A stretch of DNA of 64,000 bases from Lycocorax pyrrhopterus obiensis (taxonomy: Eukaryota > Chordata > Aves > Passeriformes > Paradisaeidae): NCBI GenBank assembly GCA_014706295.1, contig JACSVZ010000007.1, positions 54,078,975 to 54,142,974 on the forward strand, given 5' to 3'. Numbering within the stretch: position 1 is the first letter of the stretch; each line of letters begins with the position of its first letter. A program made the position numbers and the translations under genes. Of the stretch, positions 59,056 through 64,000 are shown one piece after another. The notes under the pieces are model-generated. The model made no database searches, was not told where the DNA came from, and saw only the letters and a list, made by a program, of their open reading frames with translations.

Positions 59056-59116
59056 ATGGCAGCCGGCTGCGGAATGAAGCGCCTGCTCTTCCTCCTGGGT
59101 ATCTTGCAGCTCCTTG
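59056..59116 (+). CDS. AMN: AMN coding exon 1 (signal peptide)
   Basis: ATG at 59056; a second in-frame ATG at 59074 gives 'MKRLLFLLG', a cleaner signal peptide. I extend to the first ATG, but either may be used. Donor ccttg|gtgagt at 59116/59117, phase 1. The exon sits in a GC-rich, CpG-containing stretch. Confidence 0.85.
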
Positions 59117-61480
59117 GTGAGTACGCCCAGGGCCCGGCCGCCGTGGCGAGCAGGGGTGACCGCTGGGCGACCTCCGCATTTCGGGCGTGCTCCTGGCAGC
59201 CCTGGTTCGGAGCAGAGCTGCAGGCTCTGTCACTCACAGCGTACCCGTAAGGCAAACGAGAAGGCATTTCCAGCCGGACACAGGGAAGGCAGCAGAGGAC
59301 TGAGGCTGGGATAGCCGTGCGGAGCCTGCTGTGCCTCTCATTTGAAGGCAGCAGCGCTGCGCTGCAGGACACGCTCCCTGTTGAATATGCATGTAGCTTT
59401 GATGTTCAAGGACTGCGCTTCCCGGGAGACAGGGCCGATTAAATAGCACACTGATATTTCCAGGGCTGGGGAGGGTGCAGGAATGCACGGCGCTGCCGCC
59501 CGGGGCAAAAGGAGAAACCTCCGGCCGGAGGAGCGGCCGCCGCCGCTGCAGCCGGGTCGGATGCGGAGCCGTCTCCAGGGTGTGCCCGGGTGTGAGCTCG
59601 CTTGTCCTGGGGGACGTGAGGCTTTGTGTGATGGGGCTGTCCGAGCCTCTCGGCTGTAGCTCTGACCTCTCCATTCCCCAGCTTCTCGGGGCGGGAGGGG
59701 CGCGAGGGAACCGCAGCAAGGACAGAACAACAACTTGCCATTACTATCTGGGGGCTTTTTCCCTTCTTAAGCTCTTCTCTGCTCCGAGCGAGCAAGGTGT
59801 TTGTGCCCACAACGCTGCGAGCACCTGCTTGGCTCCCGTTCTCACCACTGACAGTATCTTTTTCCCTCTCGGAGGGTTTTAAAGAGGACACTGCACGGGT
59901 GTGCTCGTTCTGCCTGAGGGCTCCTTCAGGCACCCACAGCCCGGCATGAGGCAGGGGAGCCCCTCTGCGCTCTGTACCTGGGCTCCAGGACTTCCATTCC
60001 GGTTAAAAATACATCGTTACCTGTTCATCTGGAGATGGCTACTACAGCCCGTGGTCTCAGCAAAGCCCCTGGCAGAGTGAGACAGCGCAAATTACACCCC
60101 ACGGTGATCCTTGTGTACTGACAGAGCCTCTGCAGCTACATCCCTCCCCACCATCTGGAGCAGCCGGGCCCAGGCTTTCTGTAGTGCACCCTCCTCTGTC
60201 AGCTGGAGTCATTCAGAACCCCCCTCCTGCCCCAGGCTGGGCCGGCATTCCCTCTCCACACCCCCTCTAGTGCCCCAGTCCCTTCCACCACGGGTTTTCT
60301 ACATATTTTGTAATTTTGTGGCTCTTTCTCCTACAGAAAAGATGATCCATAATAAGGGCAAAAGTGGGGGGTTTTTTTTGTCATTTTCTCTTCTCTGTCT
60401 CATACTCACTTGCCTGAAGCCATTTAATTCAGGCTGCTGGAGATTCATTCATCTTCAGCTGAACATCCATCCCCCAGCCAAGCCTGGGCAATGACAGGGT
60501 GGGAAGCTGCTCTGCTGTGCTTGTGCAATCAGGGAGATCAGAGTGAAAACCCCCTCTGCCATGTCCTGTCCCTGGCCAGCAGGCTCATCCCTGCAGGGCC
60601 CCAAGGGCAGGACTGCCACTGTCACAGCAAACCCCAAGGGGAAGAACCCTGTATCCCAACCTGTTTATGCCTCAGGCTGAAGTACACCATTGAATCCCCC
60701 CCTCCAGCACCAAACACATGAAATCAGCCCGTATTTTGTGCTACATGTCCCATAGCAAATGCCCTTTCTTCTCCTGCCCTGTCTTTGTGGTATCCCAGTT
60801 CTGCATGGCCACTCCGTACCTTCTGGAAACCAAAGGCTGAGGAATCTCTACTTGTTTAATTAGTGAGTACAAAACCCCTTGCAAGGACTGCTTAACTACC
60901 AGGTGTATGTTGTTCTTGCCCTTTGCCTGCAGGACACTTTCCTGCCTTCTCTCTGCCTGCCGAGTGTTTGTCCCTTGCTTCTCTTCCTGTCTCAGTGGGT
61001 AAAAACCATCACCCAGCCAAAAAAAATCCCCTGTGTAGAGAAGGGCTGTGACTGCTCGGCTGGGAAAACTCAGGAGCTGCTCTTGGGTGGAAAATCCCCA
61101 AATCTGGCCTAAAAAGGCCAAGCCATCCTGAAGCACATCCCAGAGCAGGCTCCTGGTGCCTCCCATAGACTGGGTTAAACTGGTTCTTCTGTTCCCTCCC
61201 AGCTGCCACTGCTGCTGTGTACAAGCAGTGGATCCCCAACACCAATTTCGAAACCGCCTCCAACTGGGATAAAGGCAGAGTCCCCTGTGCCAGCGACGTG
61301 GTTCACTTTGAGAAGGACAAGGTATAGACACTTCTGATTTATTTTTATTTTTGTTTTCGCAAAATGCTGTCAGGCATTGGAAAAGCCCCTTTATCTGACA
61401 GAGCAAAGCACACTTTATTCTTGCTTTTCTTACAGGTTGTCTCAGTCTTTGTCAGGTCTCCCCACGCGCTGACGGACATG
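59056..61480 (+). CDS. AMN: Amnionless, 5' part (coding exons 1-3; continues past window)
   Basis: Join 59056-59116, 61203-61321 and 61436-61480, giving 75 residues, then open at the donor. The protein starts with a hydrophobic signal peptide ('MKRLLFLLGILQLL'), then an ectodomain start, 'VYKQWIPNTNFETASNWDKG', that lines up with human AMN 'LWVPNTDFDVAANW', including the 'RVPCASD' cysteine region and 'VVSVFVRSPHALTDM' against human 'MVSVLVQEGHAVSDM'. AMN is a type I membrane protein that carries cubilin to the apical surface (cubam complex) for vitamin B12-intrinsic factor and protein endocytosis. The family is about 450 residues, so roughly five sixths is missing here. It sits 5.9 kb downstream of TRAF3 on the same strand, as in human. 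Confidence 0.93.
59117..61202 (+). other. AMN: AMN intron 1 with CpG-rich start
   Basis: 2,086 nt, GT-AG. The first 600 bp are CpG-rich, most strongly at about 59480-59720, continuing the promoter CpG island into the intron. No repeat family recognised in the rest. It ends in acceptor gttccctcccag. Confidence 0.85.
59480..59720. promoter_or_regulatory. AMN: Intronic CpG-rich block (AMN intron 1)
   Basis: Dense CG dinucleotides (for example 'gccggaggagcggccgccgc') 0.4-0.65 kb after the AMN start. It is probably the downstream part of the AMN CpG island; an alternative promoter is possible. Confidence 0.5.
61203..61321 (+). CDS. AMN: AMN coding exon 2
   Basis: Acceptor ccctcccag, donor aag|gtatag. 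Its 119 nt complete a split Ala codon and encode residues 21-60, including 'VYKQWIPNTNFETASNWDKG' and 'DVVHFEKDK', the best match to the mammalian AMN ectodomain. It ends in phase 0. Confidence 0.94.
61436..61480 (+). CDS. AMN: AMN coding exon 3
   Basis: A short 45-nt exon after a 114-nt intron. Acceptor ttttcttacag, donor atg|gtaagg. It encodes 'VVSVFVRSPHALTDM' (residues 61-75), phase 0 at both ends, aligned with human 'MVSVLVQEGHAVSDM'. Confidence 0.93.
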
Positions 61481-61574
61481 GTAAGGCATGGTGTGCAGGG
61501 GTGTCAGAGGGTGGGTGAGGGCAGGGCCAGCCCTGCAGCTCTGCTTGTGGCACATTTCCATGTCCCCCTCTCCA

Positions 61575-61830
61575 CAGAATCATAAAATGGTTTGGCTTGG
61601 AAAGGACCTTAAAGGCCATCAGTCCCAACCCCCTGCCATGGACAGCAACACCTTCCACCAGACCAGGGTGCTCAAAGTCCCATCCAGCCTGGCCCTGAAC
61701 ACTTCCAGGGATGGGGCATTCACCACTTCTCTGGGCAACCTGTTCCAGGGCCTCATCACCCTCACAGTAAAGCATTTCTTCCTAATATCTGTCTAAACCT
61801 GTACTCTGTCAGTTTAAAGTCATTCCATGG
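61575..61830 (-). mobile_element. CR1 LINE 3' end, antisense to AMN
   Basis: On the + strand it reads 'cacagaatcataaaatggtt', 'ggcttggaaaggaccttaaa', 'cccaaccccctgccatggac', 'cttccagggatggggcattc', 'ttctctgggcaacctgttcc', 'accctcacagtaaagcattt' and 'cttcctaatatctgtctaaa', the reverse complement of the CR1 3' end. It has the same orientation and subfamily-like wording as the copy at 27.0 kb, but looks better preserved. Confidence 0.93.
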
Positions 61831-62639
61831 ACTTTGACACTTTTCTCCATGGTCCAGCCAGACCAAGGATGCCTCATCTGGGGCAGGGGATGGGAGTCCT
61901 ACGGCAGTCTGGGTTTCTCTATACCATGGAACCAAAAAGGCCATTTCTGGGCTTTTTTTTCTTTTCTTAATTAGGGGAGATGAGAGAGAGTACAACAAAA
62001 CCCAATTTCATTTGAAAGAAATTGATTTTTTCTCCTCAAAGGAGGGATAAAACCCCCTCCATGTGAGGGAAACCTTGGCAGTAGTTGGCTGAGGAGCACC
62101 AACCCACAGCACTGCTGACACAGAGCAGGCACTAGCCCTGGGCAGAGGCTAAGTGAAGCTGACATCAAAATATCTTGAAATGAAAACAAACTGCTCTGGG
62201 AAATCCCAAAATGTTGCTTGAGAAATTTTCTTTCAAGTGCCATTGGGTTTTATATTTTTCTGTGGCATTATCAGCCTGGCTGTGGCAGGATGGGCACGAC
62301 ACGACACCCTGCTGAAATGTGTGTGTTGAGTGATATAAGACTGAGGGGGCCTCAATTCGGAGGGGTTTCTGAGCAACCTGGTTTTGCCCCACATGAGGAA
62401 CTCTGCCCCAGAGCAGGCTGACAGGCAGCCATGAAAACATGGCATCTCAGTCTCCATGGCTTGGAGGGTAAAATTTAACAGGGAGGAATTAAATGGAAAA
62501 GCAAACCCACTGCCCCAGCGTGCCAGTGGGGGATGGGCCACCAGTGAGCCCTCTCCCAGTGCCGGGACAGGAAGAGACAGGCTGGATCCTGTTTGGAAAT
62601 CCTCCTCCTCTAGACCTGATGAGCTTGCATACGAGCTTC

Positions 62640-63040
62640 CTCTCTCGGTTTTAGGGCAGCTTTGCTCTTTTATTGGCCATTAAATTTGAAGAAGCCCTTG
62701 AAATTTATGTGGTGTAATTTGTTCAGGCTGTCTACGCCACTAATAGTTTTGATGCTTTAATAACGCCATGTGCCACATTTAATCCCTCTACAAATATTTG
62801 GAGGAGATACTTTATTTATATGGCATTTTAAATATGAATTTTTGAAGGAAAGAATGTACTGGGGAAATATGTACAAATATAATGTAATAAATGATGTGGA
62901 ATTTACCCAGAGAAGAAAAGAGCAAAATACCACTCCAGTAGATTTTATTTTACTTACAGATGAATGTATAATATTTCTAAAGTACTTTCATCAGAGGCCT
63001 GCAAAGTGCATAATTGCAGAGCAGCGTCAGTCATTACGGC
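62640..63040 (+). promoter_or_regulatory. AT-rich candidate regulatory block in AMN intron 3
   Basis: About 400 bp much richer in A/T than the GC-rich flanks, without transposon signatures. It has a CDX-type TTTATTG (about 62669) beside CATTAAAT, then TAATTTG, CTAATAG, TTTAATAACG, AAATATTTGG and more TAAT cores. The clear edges and homeodomain-site density fit a conserved enhancer; this is inference only. Confidence 0.4.
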
Positions 63041-63882
63041 TGAGCCTCCCGCAGCCAAGCTGGAGAGCGGAGCTGAGCAGCCTGAGGAGAGGGAGATCAA
63101 CACAACCTTTGCACAACACAAAACAACATCCACAGCCCTGCCCACTGCTGGGGTTGATGGCTCCCATCGCGACTCAAGGATGGGTCAGGGCGCCCGAGTG
63201 ACCCTTGGCTTGTCCCAATCAAAGGGTCCAGAGCACTGGCGGGAGCCCCTGTGGTCCCTCTGCAGTCCTGGGGTTTCTCTGGGCCCCCACTGCTGGCTGG
63301 CTGCTGTACAGGCTCCAGGGTTACAGTGAATTTTATAGTCCCGCTGCTGTGCAGGTGAGGAGGATTGCTGGGAGATCCATGAGGGGATGAAGCATCACAT
63401 GGGCTGTGAGGGCACCGTTCTGCTCTTGCACTGAATTGCACTGCAGGTGAGCAGCCACCCCTGCCTGTAACCTGCACTGCAGCTCACACCTTCCTTCTGA
63501 GCATCACTGCCCCAGCGATTCCCTGTGAACTGTCCCAGCATGTCTCTTAGTGAGGTGGTTAATATTTCTTTTTAATTTCAGCTCAGGCACTTCCCTCCTG
63601 TTCACTGCCATGCTCTGCTGTCACCAGGTGATACAGGAACTGCCAAGGTTAGGGATGAAAAAGGAATGAAACCCACCACCTGAGCTGGGCTGCCACTCAT
63701 GCAAATGGCATGAAATTTGGCAACCAGCTGGTTAGAAAATGAATTGGTCATGAGGCTTTTTGCAGAGAGGCTGGGCTGCACCTGTTCGGCTGCCAGCCAC
63801 ACGCGCTGGAGCATTAATCACTTAAATCAGCAAGAATACATTAAGCTTTAGAGTCACCATGGAGATGCTATACAGCCTTTGG

Positions 63883-63903
63883 CCAAAAAAAAAAAAAAAA
63901 AAA
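63883..63903. repeat. Poly-A run
   Basis: About 20 consecutive A residues in AMN intron 3. No retroposon body was recognised upstream of it. Confidence 0.85.
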
Positions 63904-64000
63904 GGAGAATGTTGTTTGCTATAGTAGCATAGAAGGAAATTCACAGCTGAGGAGGGATTGGGCTCTCATTGACTTTCATGAGGACGGTGCCTACTGTGGC

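Larger units (their letters stand above)
61481..64000 (+). other. AMN: AMN intron 3 (runs off window)
   Basis: At least 2.5 kb after the last recognised exon. It contains an antisense CR1, an AT-rich candidate regulatory block (62640-63040) and a poly-A run near 63883-63903. I looked for the next AMN segment (human begins 'LLPLDGELVL') and did not find it, so the next exon should lie to the right. Confidence 0.75.

Noticed and set aside
59234..59933. Several 130-165-codon open frames on both strands in AMN intron 1
   Set aside because: They overlap one another in a CpG-rich block where stop codons are rare; shadow frames, not genes.
60741..61406. 221-codon minus-strand open frame
   Set aside because: It is antisense to AMN coding exon 2, whose + strand reading matches the AMN family and has proper splice sites.
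61481..64000. Fourth AMN coding exon
   Set aside because: No stretch translating to the next AMN segment with flanking splice sites was found; it is presumed to lie beyond the right edge.
1..64000. tRNA, rRNA, CRISPR arrays, endogenous retroviral genes
   Set aside because: No cloverleaf, rRNA motif, regularly spaced direct repeat or retroviral coding frame was seen on reading either strand; short or decayed copies could be missed without searches.

Overview
This window is vertebrate nuclear DNA, almost certainly from a bird. It has long AT-rich introns, GT-AG splice sites around short exons, and several CR1-type LINE 3' ends, the dominant bird retroposon. Two protein-coding genes are recognisable by translating exons, both on the + strand: TRAF3, with its complete coding sequence, and the 5' part of AMN (amnionless). 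The order TRAF3 then AMN matches the order known from human 14q32 (RCOR1-TRAF3-AMN-CDC42BPB), so this is ordinary conserved synteny. The species cannot be named from the sequence alone.

Layout. 1-18.9 kb: no coding exon recognised. It holds one small CpG-rich patch (about 3.31-3.60 kb) that is the best candidate for the TRAF3 promoter or first noncoding exon, two CR1 fragments, a perfect 30-bp palindrome and a TA-rich microsatellite. 18.9-46.0 kb: ten TRAF3 coding exons, all with consensus splice sites and compatible phases, giving a 1,704-nt CDS (567 residues plus stop). They encode a RING finger, TRAF zinc fingers, a coiled coil and a MATH/TRAF-C domain. 46.0 to about 53.15 kb: a long TRAF3 3' UTR ending at a good AATAAA with a GU-rich downstream element. 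53.2-59.0 kb: the intergenic spacer, which becomes clearly more GC-rich. 59.06-61.48 kb: the first three AMN coding exons (signal peptide and start of the ectodomain). The rest of AMN lies beyond the right edge. AMN intron 3 contains an antisense CR1 copy and an AT-rich block that looks like a conserved noncoding element.

Function. TRAF3 is a cytoplasmic adaptor and ubiquitin-ligase component that restrains non-canonical NF-kappaB signalling and promotes type I interferon induction. AMN is the membrane partner of cubilin in receptor-mediated endocytosis in intestine, kidney and, in birds, probably yolk-sac epithelium. The two genes are neighbours but not functionally linked.

I found no evidence of a novel gene system. 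The most useful second-look items are the phase-0 cassette exons of TRAF3, two homeobox-site-rich blocks flanking the AMN 5' end, three perfect or near-perfect palindromes, the promoter candidate at 3.3-3.6 kb and the long 3' UTR.
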